The notes: generated by a model from the letters alone, not told the origin. DNA of 36,764 nucleotides from Photobacterium sanguinicancri (GCF_002265265.1 NZ_NOIF01000032.1:1-36764), one strand, 5' to 3'; positions 16,984 to 24,883 are shown, counted from the first letter of the stretch. Program-made: numbers and translations.

Positions 16984-17601
16984 CTAATTGGCTGCTAATT
17001 GTTGGGGCAGGTTGCGTGTAATAGCATCGACTAAAATGGCGCTATTTAACGTATGTGGCACTTTTTCGATGAGGGTGCCATCAGGTTGTAATAAGTAAAA
17101 ATACGAGCTGTGATCAACCGAGTACTTCATCGCCGAATCTTTCATTTCTGTTCGCATGTAAAGTACACCGTATTTCTCTGCTAATGCTTTTATCTGTGCA
17201 TCTGAACCCGAAACGCCCGTAATGGTTGCGTGAAAATATCCAGCGTACTCAGCACTTTTCTCCGGAGTATCGCGCTCGGGATCTAAGGTAATAAACACAG
17301 GCCATAGCTGGGTTAAATTATCTTGAGGCAGTGACTGTAAAGCCGCAGATAAAACCGCAAGTGAGGTCGGGCATACATCGGGACAATGCGTGTAACCGAA
17401 ATAAACAATACGTAAGCGTTGATCGGTTGGTGAAAATAAATCGATGGTATCTTTGCCGCTGTGCAGTACCTTTAAATCGATATGCTCTGTTGGTGACTGC
17501 ACAATAGATTCTGAAGGGCTACTTTCATTTTGATCCATGATGTAGCGTGTTAATAAACCAGCTCCAAGCGCTAACGCTAAAACAATCCATTGGAATTTCA
17601 T
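16984..17601 (-). CDS. SCO1/SenC/PrrC-family copper-binding thioredoxin-like protein
   Basis: A 205-residue membrane-anchored periplasmic protein for CuA assembly in cytochrome c oxidase or copper-dependent thiol redox. An N-terminal anchor (residues 4-20) precedes the thioredoxin-like fold. The copper site is CPDVC (C73, C77) plus H164 (SVDHSSYFYL), all intact. TLDPERDTPE is another family block. Its ATG overlaps the stop of the upstream gene (ATGA), and PCu(A)C follows 21 bp later, so the three genes form one operon. Confidence 0.95.
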   Translation of the reverse strand: MKFQWIVLALALGAGLLTRYIMDQNESSPSESIVQSPTEHIDLKVLHSGKDTIDLFSPTDQRLRIVYFGYTHCPDVCPTSLAVLSAALQSLPQDNLTQLWPVFITLDPERDTPEKSAEYAGYFHATITGVSGSDAQIKALAEKYGVLYMRTEMKDSAMKYSVDHSSYFYLLQPDGTLIEKVPHTLNSAILVDAITRNLPQQLAAN

Positions 17602-18053
17602 TGGGTCATCCTTACTGAAATGGGCAGGGGCGAAGCATGTGATGTATCGTTAATTGGCGTTATAGTGCCAAGCCATGTCATGGCGTCGGAGGTGCATACA
17701 GGCAGCAATAAATCGCCTGAAAAGGTATTATCCGCAGAGCGTTTAAGTAAGAGCTTGTATGTCCCCATCATCATTTCATGACCTTCAAGTGAAAGCATTA
17801 AGCTATCAACCTCTGTGGGTAGTTTATTCCACTCAACAGATAACGTATTACTTACCATTGGATTTACCTTGTCTTTCGCAAGTGACAAAGTTGCATCATC
17901 TATGGTGCAGTGAATGCTAGAAAGCGCACATTTGGGATCTATTGATCTTGAGTCTGATTGGCTTTTTATTAGTTCATAGCTGGCAATGCCAATGGTAAAG
18001 CAAATGAAAATTTTGGCTGCGGAAGTAAATGTTGATGATAATGATAAAGACAT
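17598..18053 (-). CDS. Membrane-anchored protein of unknown function, first gene of the SCO-PCu(A)C operon
   Basis: A 151-residue protein of no family I can name with confidence. One N-terminal hydrophobic segment (about residues 12-27) predicts a periplasmic domain. Its candidate copper ligands are suggestive: CALSSIHC, GHEMMMGTYK and PVCTSDAMTW supply Cys, Met and His in a small beta-rich domain. It ends with a 4-bp overlap (ATGA) onto the SCO gene, so it is translated with it. ATG 18053 was preferred to TTG 18059; neither has a strong ribosome-binding site. A role in copper delivery or oxidase assembly is inferred from the operon and the Cys/Met content; a FixH-like or YtkA-like relationship is possible but unproven. 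Confidence 0.75.
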   Translation of the reverse strand: MSLSLSSTFTSAAKIFICFTIGIASYELIKSQSDSRSIDPKCALSSIHCTIDDATLSLAKDKVNPMVSNTLSVEWNKLPTEVDSLMLSLEGHEMMMGTYKLLLKRSADNTFSGDLLLPVCTSDAMTWLGTITPINDTSHASPLPISVRMTQ

Positions 18054-18215
18054 AAGCAAAAGCTGTTATATTGTAACGACTTTGTAAAGTTTAACATCTG
18101 ACTTTATAATCAACAGTTTAAAAGTCGATTTATGTGAGCAAGCGAGATTCTTTTAAGAGAGGAAAGTTGTAGCGCACGTTTATTGCAGTAGTACGTAGCG
18201 TATCTGAGGAAGAAT

Positions 18216-18239
18216 AAAGCGCCCATGAAAGGCGCTTTT
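18216..18239. terminator. Terminator of the DUF368 gene
   Basis: The stem AAGCGCC / GGCGCTT has a 7-nt loop, with A-rich sequence to the left (T-rich on the minus strand) and TTT to the right. It lies just past the stop of the minus-strand DUF368 gene. Confidence 0.75.
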
Positions 18240-18245
18240 ATCGGA

Positions 18246-19160
18246 TTATTTATCGCTAGCGAATTTCTCTAATCCCCAAACTAAACCAAATCCAAGAATC
18301 ATCGCCATAACCGCATAGATAACAAGTGATGGCTGGCCAGTAACTTGTTCAAAGTTAAATGGTGACAGGTTTTGCTCTAATAAAGGTACTTGCTGACCGC
18401 TTGAGTTTGTACGCCATGTTAGGGTTTCTTTCCATGGCCAAATTTTACTCAGTGTACCAATCATCAAGCCAGTTAAAAAAGTCAGGGCAATATCACGATA
18501 GTTGCGTAAAACCCATGAAAGCACGTGGGAGAACGTTAATAGCCCAATAACACAACCAGATGCAAACAATGCGAGTGTTGCGATATCAAGGGATTTAGCC
18601 GCCGCTAAAATAGGTGTGTACATACCGAGTAGCAGTAAAATGAAGCTACCCGAAATACCAGGTAATATCATGGCACAGATCGCGATAGAGCCAGCCAGTA
18701 AAATATTTAGCGAGGTTGGTTCCATATGTAAGGGGTGTAATACCGTAATACCATACGCAAAAATAGCACCAGCAAATAAGGCCACGACGCGGCTTAACTT
18801 CCAGCTTTCAATTTGCTTTAGCATATGAATCACAGAAATAATGATTAAGCCAAAGAAGAATGACCACAGTGGAATAGGATGAGTGTGTAGCATCCACGTA
18901 ATCACGCGAGCTAATGTGAAAATACTGGTAAGAATACCGCCGAACAACAAGATTAAGAAGATACCGTTAATATGCTCAAATGCGGCTTTGAAGCCGTTAT
19001 CACGCCATATTTTCAGAAGGCTAGGGTTAATACGACGTATGCTTTCAAGCAATGTATCGTAAATGCCTGTAATAAACGCAATCGTACCACCAGAAACGCC
19101 GGGGACAACATCGGCTGCGCCCATAGCCATACCCTTTAAGAAGGTGAAGAGCTTACTCAT
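18246..19160 (-). CDS. popT: DUF368 polyprenyl-phosphate transporter (PopT type)
   Basis: A 304-residue polytopic membrane protein of the DUF368 family. Members were shown in Gram-positive bacteria and in Vibrio cholerae to return undecaprenyl phosphate to the cytoplasmic face, which recycles the carrier for peptidoglycan and surface polymers. The signature GAADVVPGVSGGTIAFITG (about 14-32) is echoed in the second half by AMILPGISGSFILLLLGMY, an internal repeat expected of an inverted-topology transporter. About eight hydrophobic helices are visible. The gene is monocistronic with its own terminator. The N-terminal start ATG 19160 begins directly at the conserved region. Family assignment is firm; the transport role comes from published relatives. 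Confidence 0.9.
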   Translation of the reverse strand: MSKLFTFLKGMAMGAADVVPGVSGGTIAFITGIYDTLLESIRRINPSLLKIWRDNGFKAAFEHINGIFLILLFGGILTSIFTLARVITWMLHTHPIPLWSFFFGLIIISVIHMLKQIESWKLSRVVALFAGAIFAYGITVLHPLHMEPTSLNILLAGSIAICAMILPGISGSFILLLLGMYTPILAAAKSLDIATLALFASGCVIGLLTFSHVLSWVLRNYRDIALTFLTGLMIGTLSKIWPWKETLTWRTNSSGQQVPLLEQNLSPFNFEQVTGQPSLVIYAVMAMILGFGLVWGLEKFASDK

Positions 19161-19613
19161 TATGTCTTTTTTACCTTGTATCGATAGATGTTTTCCGCAG
19201 CATTATACCCTGAGCTTAATAAAAAGTGACGTTATTACTTGTTCATTCTTGCTAACTTTTTGATTTATTGGACTTAGGTGGCGGTTTTAAGGTGAATTAA
19301 TCAATAGAGGAATGCCGGGGAATTTATTCAGTATAATTAATTTAATAATCATATGGTTAGCGATACTGTTATAAACAGTAGTTAAGAGGCGCGTTTGCTA
19401 AAATCATTGTGTTTGTTTCCAAAAATGTGCCGCAAGTAGCAAAGCTATGATTTAAAACAAGGTTTTTAGCAATAATGACTTGACGGTATAGGTCCCAATT
19501 GCCACAGTTGAATTATATACAGTGCAATGCTTATTGAGGCTGTAATATTTCCACTTTGGTCACTTCCCCAGTTTCACCAAAGCATAAAAACTAAAGTCAG
19601 AGGACGATGAGAA
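19161..19613. other. 453-bp divergent intergenic region (DUF368 / VOC)
   Basis: No coding frame is convincing here. A perfect palindrome, TACTGTT-ATA-AACAGTA, lies at 19364-19380. The rest is AT-rich; scattered promoter-like pieces (TTGACG 19480-19485, TATATA near 19514) do not pair well. The plus-strand end holds the VOC ribosome-binding site (AGAGGACGATGAG). Confidence 0.5.
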
Positions 19614-20012
19614 ATGATACCTAGAGATGCAACATTACGTGTTGTTCGCCCAACCGATAATCTGAAGAAAATTGCGTTGATGTACAGCAAAGCCTTAGGT
19701 TTTGAAATGGTCAAACAGTTTGAAGATCATGATGGATTTGATGGCGTTGTGCTAGGTCACGCAAACCACCCTTATCACTTAGAGTTTACCCATCAACGTG
19801 GTGTAACGGTTGGCCGAGCGGCAACAACAGATAACCTTTTGGTTTTCTATGTTGCTTGTAGCCAAGATTGGGAGCGTGCATGTCGTGCTATGATCGATGC
19901 TGGCTTTAATGTTGTGGAATCAAATAACCCATATTGGAATGGCGTGGGTAAAACATTTGAAGATGTAGATGGTTACCGTGTAGTGCTGCAAAATTTAGAT
20001 TGGTCATTATAG
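19614..20012 (+). CDS. VOC-superfamily (glyoxalase/bleomycin-resistance-like) protein
   Basis: A 132-residue single-domain protein of the vicinal-oxygen-chelate fold. The paired beta-alpha-beta-beta-beta modules are visible: LRVVRPTDNLKKIALMYSKA then LGFEMVKQFEDHDGFDGVVL, and in the second half ACRAMIDAGFNVVESNNPYW then KTFEDVDGYRVVLQ. Possible metal ligands are H56 or E58 (YHLEF) and a late acidic residue, but the site is incomplete enough that catalysis is not assured. AGAGGACGATGAG precedes the ATG. VOC proteins include glyoxalases, dioxygenases and drug-binding proteins; the specific role cannot be assigned. Confidence 0.9.
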   Translation: MIPRDATLRVVRPTDNLKKIALMYSKALGFEMVKQFEDHDGFDGVVLGHANHPYHLEFTHQRGVTVGRAATTDNLLVFYVACSQDWERACRAMIDAGFNVVESNNPYWNGVGKTFEDVDGYRVVLQNLDWSL

Positions 20013-20350
20013 CGGTATAGTTTTTTTAAAAACTATTCTGCCTTGCCAATCTAATCAAAACTAAGCATTGATGTTACTCGTTAGAGTAAAGGTTAAATCT
20101 CTATTTTAAGTGCGTAGCCTTCCAGAATACATTGAATTCTCTCGCACTAAATTGAGTAGATAGATGGGTAGTTTATAAAGCAGCTAAGTTGGTAATAATT
20201 AGAGAGAGTACAATCCTATGATTGTGCTCTTTTTTTGTATCTGTTACGTGCTGGGTATTATTTTAACCATCGTCTCATCTTCTAGTCAGCTTTCCTCTCA
20301 GTTATTTGCTTAACTTTTAGCGAATGGGTTGCGGATATGAGGTGTGAGTC
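20013..20350. other. 338-bp intergenic region with an isolated terminator
   Basis: A short AT-rich inverted repeat (ATAGTTTTT / AAAAACTAT, 20017-20036) follows the VOC stop and may end its transcript. About 170 bp with no coding frame then lead to a second, stronger terminator at 20205-20236. Between them TTGATG (20068-20073) is a possible -35 box, but no good -10 box is spaced correctly. The remaining bases up to the next gene show only its GAGGTG ribosome-binding site. Confidence 0.5.
20205..20236 (+). terminator. Rho-independent terminator without an adjacent gene
   Basis: The stem AGAGTACAATC / GATTGTGCTCT (one G-T wobble, loop CTAT) is followed by six T. It lies 193 bp beyond the nearest upstream stop codon, so it ends either a long 3' UTR of the VOC gene or a separate small RNA. 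Confidence 0.85.
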
Positions 20351-20650
20351 ATGTGTAAAGGTGCTAACTCGATAATTAACATCATAAAAAGTGGCTTAGT
20401 AGGTTGTTTCGTTGTGTCTTTAACGGGAGCTGGTTTTTTTGTTAAGGCCGAATATTTATTATCAAAACAAGAATATATCCAGCTCTGTGTCGATACCTTT
20501 GGTGCAGATGCGATCACTCAATCTGTATGTGAGCAAGAGTACATAGCTCTAGTTGAGAAGGAGAAAGAGTTGCTAATTGAAGGGGAGGATGACGATATAG
20601 AACACGCATCTGCCGATAATATTCCACTGTATCAAGAAACTGAGAAATAG
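20351..20650 (+). CDS. Small protein of unknown function with N-terminal hydrophobic segment
   Basis: A 99-residue protein, not recognised. A hydrophobic stretch (about residues 14-31, SGLVGCFVVSLTGAGFFV) may be a signal anchor or an uncleaved signal. The Cys in it does not make a convincing lipobox. The mature part contains two Cys (QLCVDTF, SVCEQEY) that could form a disulfide, and then a very acidic tail (EKEKELLIEGEDDDIE). GAGGTG lies 6 bp before the ATG, supporting translation. It converges with the next minus-strand gene after a 34-bp gap. Confidence 0.6.
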   Translation: MCKGANSIINIIKSGLVGCFVVSLTGAGFFVKAEYLLSKQEYIQLCVDTFGADAITQSVCEQEYIALVEKEKELLIEGEDDDIEHASADNIPLYQETEK

Positions 20651-20684
20651 ACAGTGGCACCATTACTCAATAGGTGGTACATGA

Positions 20685-21317
20685 TTAGATGCTGCTATTT
20701 ACTTCAATATATTGCTGAATGGGTTCTGAATGGATCAAGTTCGCAAAGACTGAACAAGGCTCAGATGGAAATTCTATTTTGTTTTGCTGATTACCGATAA
20801 GGGTAAGCAGCTTGTGTTCTGCTTGTTTCTTTGCATCTAATCGTTGTTGGGTATTAAAGTATACGAGCACTGGCGACATCAAATCTTGATCAACTTGCTG
20901 TAAGAGGTAATAGCAGTGGTTTATAGACATGCTATTAACTAACAAGGCGATGGCTTCTTTGTTTGTTGTGACTGTATTTGTATTCACGTTCAGTTGTAAC
21001 AAACGTTGCCACACATAGGTAGAGAGTAACCCCATTACGACATATTCGGGCTTTTGGTAAGCATTGAGCAATGCCTTTTCGTAATCGTCACGAACGCTAT
21101 TTTCGTTATTGTCAGTACCAAACAAATTGTCGTTATTGGTTTCCACATACGCGGGGAGTTCTGTTGAACTAACCTGCCATTTAGCCAATAAATTTAATGC
21201 ACTGTACTGATTAAAAGGTAAATCTATATGGTGCTCAGAATCGAGTGAACCAGCATGGCTCGATGCCGTGATCATCATTGTAAAAGCTAAGATAAGAGCA
21301 GGGGGGCGTCGCTTCAC
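20685..21317 (-). CDS. Exported protein of unknown function
   Basis: A 210-residue protein with a short basic N-terminus and a hydrophobic core ending SSHA-G, a good Sec signal peptide (about 1-22). The mature part is helical and rich in Asn, Gln and Leu, with two Cys (NHCYYLL, EPCSVF). No domain is recognised. The start is GTG 21317, with GAGAG about 10 bp upstream; no in-frame ATG fits the signal peptide. It lies downstream of pdsS on the same strand but about 390 bp away, so co-transcription is uncertain. Confidence 0.68.
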   Translation of the reverse strand: MKRRPPALILAFTMMITASSHAGSLDSEHHIDLPFNQYSALNLLAKWQVSSTELPAYVETNNDNLFGTDNNENSVRDDYEKALLNAYQKPEYVVMGLLSTYVWQRLLQLNVNTNTVTTNKEAIALLVNSMSINHCYYLLQQVDQDLMSPVLVYFNTQQRLDAKKQAEHKLLTLIGNQQNKIEFPSEPCSVFANLIHSEPIQQYIEVNSSI

Positions 21318-21638
21318 TGTTAATACTCTCTTTTGGTATAACTCGACAATCCAGTGTTAAAGATTGGTAATGGCCGCTTGAAAGTAAGCATTGTTCTTCA
21401 TGCATTTTATTAATCAATGCTTGGAGTAAATGAGTGGGAGGCAACAAGGGAAATAACACTATTGTTTCAAGCCATTTCAGGCGTTTTTTGGATACAGTTA
21501 CAATTAAAGAGTGATAGCCTTACAGTCGTTCAGGTCTTATCTAGCATCTCCGAAATATGATGAATTTATACTGTTTGGTAGTAAGGTGTGAGGCGATTGA
21601 CGTCACATCCATCAAACGCCTTTTTTGGAGAAACAATA
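21318..21638. other. 321-bp region between the exported protein gene and pdsS
   Basis: It contains a plus-strand terminator-like hairpin (21591-21626) immediately before the candidate small ORF at 21639, and a possible -10 box TATACT (21567-21572) about 20 bp before that hairpin. A minus-strand frame across 21235-21459 exists but has no ribosome-binding site and overlaps the start of the neighbouring gene out of frame. Confidence 0.5.
21591..21626 (+). terminator. Terminator-like hairpin abutting a ribosome-binding site
   Basis: The arms AGGCGATTGA and TCAAACGCCT pair with one A-A mismatch around an 11-nt loop and are followed by six T. The sequence GGAG, the likely ribosome-binding site of a 27-codon ORF, begins at the very next base. 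It could be a leader attenuator for that ORF or the end of an upstream transcript. Confidence 0.65.
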
Positions 21639-21722
21639 ATGCATGATTCTCATTTTGAACTCTTAATCGCCGTTGTTGCCATTGTGATGACAGTGTTGCT
21701 TTATCGTTTAGCTATTTTGTAG
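21639..21722 (+). CDS. Candidate 27-residue membrane peptide
   Basis: The frame reads MHDSHFELLIAVVAIVMTVL followed by LYRLAIL: a short polar start and one hydrophobic helix, a typical layout for bacterial membrane mini-proteins. GGAG lies 8 bp before the ATG. Its last 15 bp overlap the 3' end of pdsS on the opposite strand, so the transcripts are convergent. Translation is not proven; the good ribosome-binding site and the clean transmembrane helix are the only support. Confidence 0.45.
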   Translation: MHDSHFELLIAVVAIVMTVLLYRLAIL

Positions 21723-23888
21723 CGAATTGACCTTAGGCAGTTTAATCGTCACTTTTACACCCGTGTTATCTGTTTTATTTTGAATTTGAATATCACCATG
21801 GTGATAGTCAGTGATAAGCCGCGCGATGTATAACCCTAAGCCTAAATGAGGTTTGTTTTTCTTCTCTTGCGCGCGAATTGAAACCATTGAATTCAACAAT
21901 TGGTTTTCCATGTTTTCTGGCAGTAATGGGCCATGATTGCTCACGGTGAGTGATGCCGAAAGAGGCTCATTAACTAATGTCACACAGATGGCTTGATCAT
22001 TCGGACTGAACTCTTCTGCATTGGCAATCAGCTTATCTAACAGTTGTGCTAAATAGTCGGGTGCACCTTCAAACATCAGAGGCTTATCTGGCACATTGAT
22101 CGTGAATGCTTGATTAGGGTAAGCCATTTGATAGCCTTGTAAACATCCAGAAACCAGTTCATTCAAGGGAAAGACTTCTTTTTCTGCGCCTTGGATACTC
22201 TGTTCAATACGCGTCGCTTCCGTCATACTCGATAAAATAGTACTCAGCCGATGAATGCCATCTTCCGCACGCTCAATATAGCGCTGTGATTCTTTATCAG
22301 TATTGTGCATTGATAAGTTTTCTAGCGACGAACGTACCACTGCAACTGGTGTACGGAGTTCATGCGAAAGTCTTGATGATAAATGCTCGAGATAATGGTG
22401 ATATTGGCCTAATCGTCCGACCATTGCACTCAAGCTTCGAGACAAATCTCCAATCTCATCGCGATCGTCACTTGCTACCATATCTTGCTTAATACGACCT
22501 TGGCTATCAATGGCGATTTCAGCCTCATCACGTAATTGTCGAATACGCGATGATATATTGGAAGCAAACAGGAATAGGGTCAATGTACCTATTCCTATGA
22601 TGGCAATGAAAACATTGAACAGCTTTTCTAACGCGCGGTTGCGTAACATTTGAATGCCAATCGTCGACTCTTCAGCAATTACGGCTCCCATTACGTTGTT
22701 ACCTAGCCATATTGGGTAAGCAGCAGAAAGGATCAACGCTTTGCCATCAGAAGACATCCGCCATTGTGAATAACCGCGGCCTTGTAATGCTTGTGCGACA
22801 GGTACACCTTTCAACCAAGCTGCGTCTTGAGCATTGTCTGAAAAAGCTTCGGGCTCTGAAATAAAAAATTTGTAGTAAAACGGATGTATATAAGTTTCTT
22901 CAAATTGTGCCCACCATGAGGTATCGCGGTCGTCATATTTGACTGACGTTGACCACACCCCGTTAGAGTCTTGTATGTCACCGCTCTGTGCCAATACACG
23001 TTGGTGGCGATCAATGACCATAATACGAGAGCTGGTGTGTCCCATTCCTTTTAGGATCTTATCTATTTCAGGAGAGGGAATTAACACTGTTCCTAAGCGG
23101 CTTGCTTGTGACGTATTTGATGTACCTATGATGGCATCGATCATACGGTTGGATTGATTATTGACATCATAAAAAGTGAAGCCGAGTTTGCTGCCAAGAT
23201 CTGACAGCGGCAACCTTAATTCAATGTTGTAACCCGTGTCTGTGGTACGCCAATATCCCTGTATATGGTTAGCTGGTGTTAAGTTATTGGGATCAGAGAT
23301 ATCCCTTTTTACTTCAAAGGCATTAACCCAGCCATCTTCATAGGCGGCAATCACATAGCGGTGAAACTCGTTAGTCGGTGAGGTAAATGCCACGATCAGG
23401 TGATCATTGCGATCGACGCGTAGGGAACTCTTGCGGCGCAAAACAGGAAACTGATCATTTACTTCAAACATGGCATACAAGTACCCTTGATACTTCCCTA
23501 TGGTATGACGAAAGCTCAAACTATCGGAAGAGTATGGGCGGCGGCTAAATTGACTAAATTCGCGGCCATATTGGGTCATGTTTCCCTGATATGCAGACCA
23601 GTCAGAGAGGTTACCATCCAGCTTGATGGGGGAGTGCAGGCTATAAGCGTAAAGGTCACGCCCTTTTTTAACGTTACTTAAAAAACTGGCTTGGTCGTTA
23701 AAAAGAGCTGGACGCTCATTCAATGCAGTGGCGACAGCGCGGGTGGTGCCAATCAAGGTTTGTTCTTGGCCTTGGCGTAGCAGCTTTTCCATTTCCCATA
23801 CATACTTGTAGCCAAGCCATGGTAATGCCAATAGCAAACTGGAAATAAGAATAACCTTGGTACGAAGACCCACTGCAAATTTAAACAT
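21708..23888 (-). CDS. pdsS: PdsS, dedicated sortase system histidine kinase
   Basis: A 726-residue sensor kinase matching the kinase of the proteobacterial dedicated sortase system. Order: TM1 (12-26), a large periplasmic sensor starting with a CBM9/DOMON-like motif (PIKLDGNLSDW, 87-97) and continuing through a second region up to about 445, TM2 (about 448-470), HAMP-like linker, HisKA with phospho-acceptor H509 (RLSHELRTP), then HATPase with N-box (KLIANAEEFSP) and G-box (HLGLGLYIARLI). The frame runs on upstream into pdsR, but ATG 23888, with TAGGAAAG before it, begins right at the first membrane segment. pdsR lies 34 bp upstream on the same strand. The carbohydrate-type sensor fold hints at an envelope or glycan signal; the ligand is unknown. 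Confidence 0.88.
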   Translation of the reverse strand: MFKFAVGLRTKVILISSLLLALPWLGYKYVWEMEKLLRQGQEQTLIGTTRAVATALNERPALFNDQASFLSNVKKGRDLYAYSLHSPIKLDGNLSDWSAYQGNMTQYGREFSQFSRRPYSSDSLSFRHTIGKYQGYLYAMFEVNDQFPVLRRKSSLRVDRNDHLIVAFTSPTNEFHRYVIAAYEDGWVNAFEVKRDISDPNNLTPANHIQGYWRTTDTGYNIELRLPLSDLGSKLGFTFYDVNNQSNRMIDAIIGTSNTSQASRLGTVLIPSPEIDKILKGMGHTSSRIMVIDRHQRVLAQSGDIQDSNGVWSTSVKYDDRDTSWWAQFEETYIHPFYYKFFISEPEAFSDNAQDAAWLKGVPVAQALQGRGYSQWRMSSDGKALILSAAYPIWLGNNVMGAVIAEESTIGIQMLRNRALEKLFNVFIAIIGIGTLTLFLFASNISSRIRQLRDEAEIAIDSQGRIKQDMVASDDRDEIGDLSRSLSAMVGRLGQYHHYLEHLSSRLSHELRTPVAVVRSSLENLSMHNTDKESQRYIERAEDGIHRLSTILSSMTEATRIEQSIQGAEKEVFPLNELVSGCLQGYQMAYPNQAFTINVPDKPLMFEGAPDYLAQLLDKLIANAEEFSPNDQAICVTLVNEPLSASLTVSNHGPLLPENMENQLLNSMVSIRAQEKKNKPHLGLGLYIARLITDYHHGDIQIQNKTDNTGVKVTIKLPKVNSLQNS

Positions 23889-23922
23889 AATCTTTCCTAC
23901 AACTACTTTCTTTTGTTCTTGC

Positions 23923-24612
23923 TTACTCGCCGCCCCAGCGATAACCCATACCATAAACGGTATCGATACGATCAAAGTCTGTATCGCTTTGTACAAATTT
24001 CTTTCTAATGCGTTTTACATGCGAAGTGATCGTACTGTCATCGACAACAACATGTGCTTCTGTCATTAAATCTTGGCGGCTCTTTACATGGCCAGGACGT
24101 TTTGCGAGAGCATACACCATCCAAAACTCAGTCACTGTTAGCTCAATTGCTTGTTGTTTCCAGCAGACTTGCATTCGATTCTTATCAATGGATAGGTGCC
24201 CGCGTTCCATTAAACTGTCTTGTTCGGTAGGCATTGCCATTAAGTCGCTACGACGAAATAGCGCAGCTATACGGGCAATCAAGTGTGGCAAGCTGGTGTC
24301 TTTTGTTAGGTAATCGTCAGCGCCCATTCTTAAGCCACACACAGTGTCAAAGTCACTATCGCGAGCGGTCAGAAAAATAATAGGTACGGTTGGTGACATT
24401 GCCCGTAATGATTGGCATAACGAAAATCCACCGTCTATTTCGTCTTGAAGGCCAATATCAATAATGGCCAAATCAGGGAGTTTTTGTTCGAAAGCACGCA
24501 GGGCATCAGGGCGGTTGTCATAGCCATGTACCATGTAGCCGTGTTTCTTTAATACATCTGTGTAGTTTTCTCTTATAGCTGCTTCGTCTTCAACAATCGC
24601 AATATTTTTCAT
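23923..24612 (-). CDS. pdsR: PdsR, dedicated sortase system response regulator
   Basis: A 229-residue OmpR/PhoB-type regulator: receiver domain (1-120, phospho-site D52 in LAIIDIGLQDE, acidic pair in VEDE), then a winged-helix DNA-binding domain (about 135-227, ending VKRIRKKFVQ and RIDTVYGMGYRWGG). It is the partner of the adjacent kinase and probably controls the divergent pdsO operon. The frame extends to TTG 24651, but ATG 24612 starts exactly at the conserved MKNIAIVEDE, so it was chosen although its ribosome-binding site is weak. Confidence 0.9.
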   Translation of the reverse strand: MKNIAIVEDEAAIRENYTDVLKKHGYMVHGYDNRPDALRAFEQKLPDLAIIDIGLQDEIDGGFSLCQSLRAMSPTVPIIFLTARDSDFDTVCGLRMGADDYLTKDTSLPHLIARIAALFRRSDLMAMPTEQDSLMERGHLSIDKNRMQVCWKQQAIELTVTEFWMVYALAKRPGHVKSRQDLMTEAHVVVDDSTITSHVKRIRKKFVQSDTDFDRIDTVYGMGYRWGGE

Positions 24613-24709
24613 TATCGTATCTGCTAGTAGTTCTTCAGTTTGTTTGTTCAACTGACTTTGTTGAAGTGACTATACAACAAAAAGTTAGGGAAGAAAGGGG
24701 GGAAATCAG

Positions 24710-24769
24710 ATTGCCTTTTTTTTGCCACATTTGATCAGCACATTGCCTTTTTTGCTCCCTAATATTGCC
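24710..24769 (+). promoter_or_regulatory. Three ATTGCC direct repeats between pdsR and pdsO, candidate PdsR sites
   Basis: ATTGCC occurs at 24710, 24742 and 24764 in the same direction. The first two are extended to ATTGCCTTTTTT (12 identical bases). The spacings of 32 and 22 bp are close to three and two helical turns, so all three would lie on one face of the DNA, as is usual for OmpR/PhoB-type regulators. Binding by PdsR is inferred. Confidence 0.45.
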
Positions 24770-24883
24770 AGATCTTCTTGGTTTAATTACCTCATCGAAA
24801 CGACGATGACCAAAACCTAGTGCAGACAATGAATCGTGCTAGCCATCGTCAACCTTAATAAAGAAAGAATGAGGAACATCATT

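Noticed and set aside
19364..19380. LexA (SOS) box
   Set aside because: LexA needs CTGT-N8-ACAG; the spacing here is N5.
21235..21459. Minus-strand frame of 74 codons overlapping the start of the exported-protein gene
   Set aside because: It begins at GTG without a ribosome-binding site, overlaps a better gene out of frame by 83 bp and shows no recognisable protein character.
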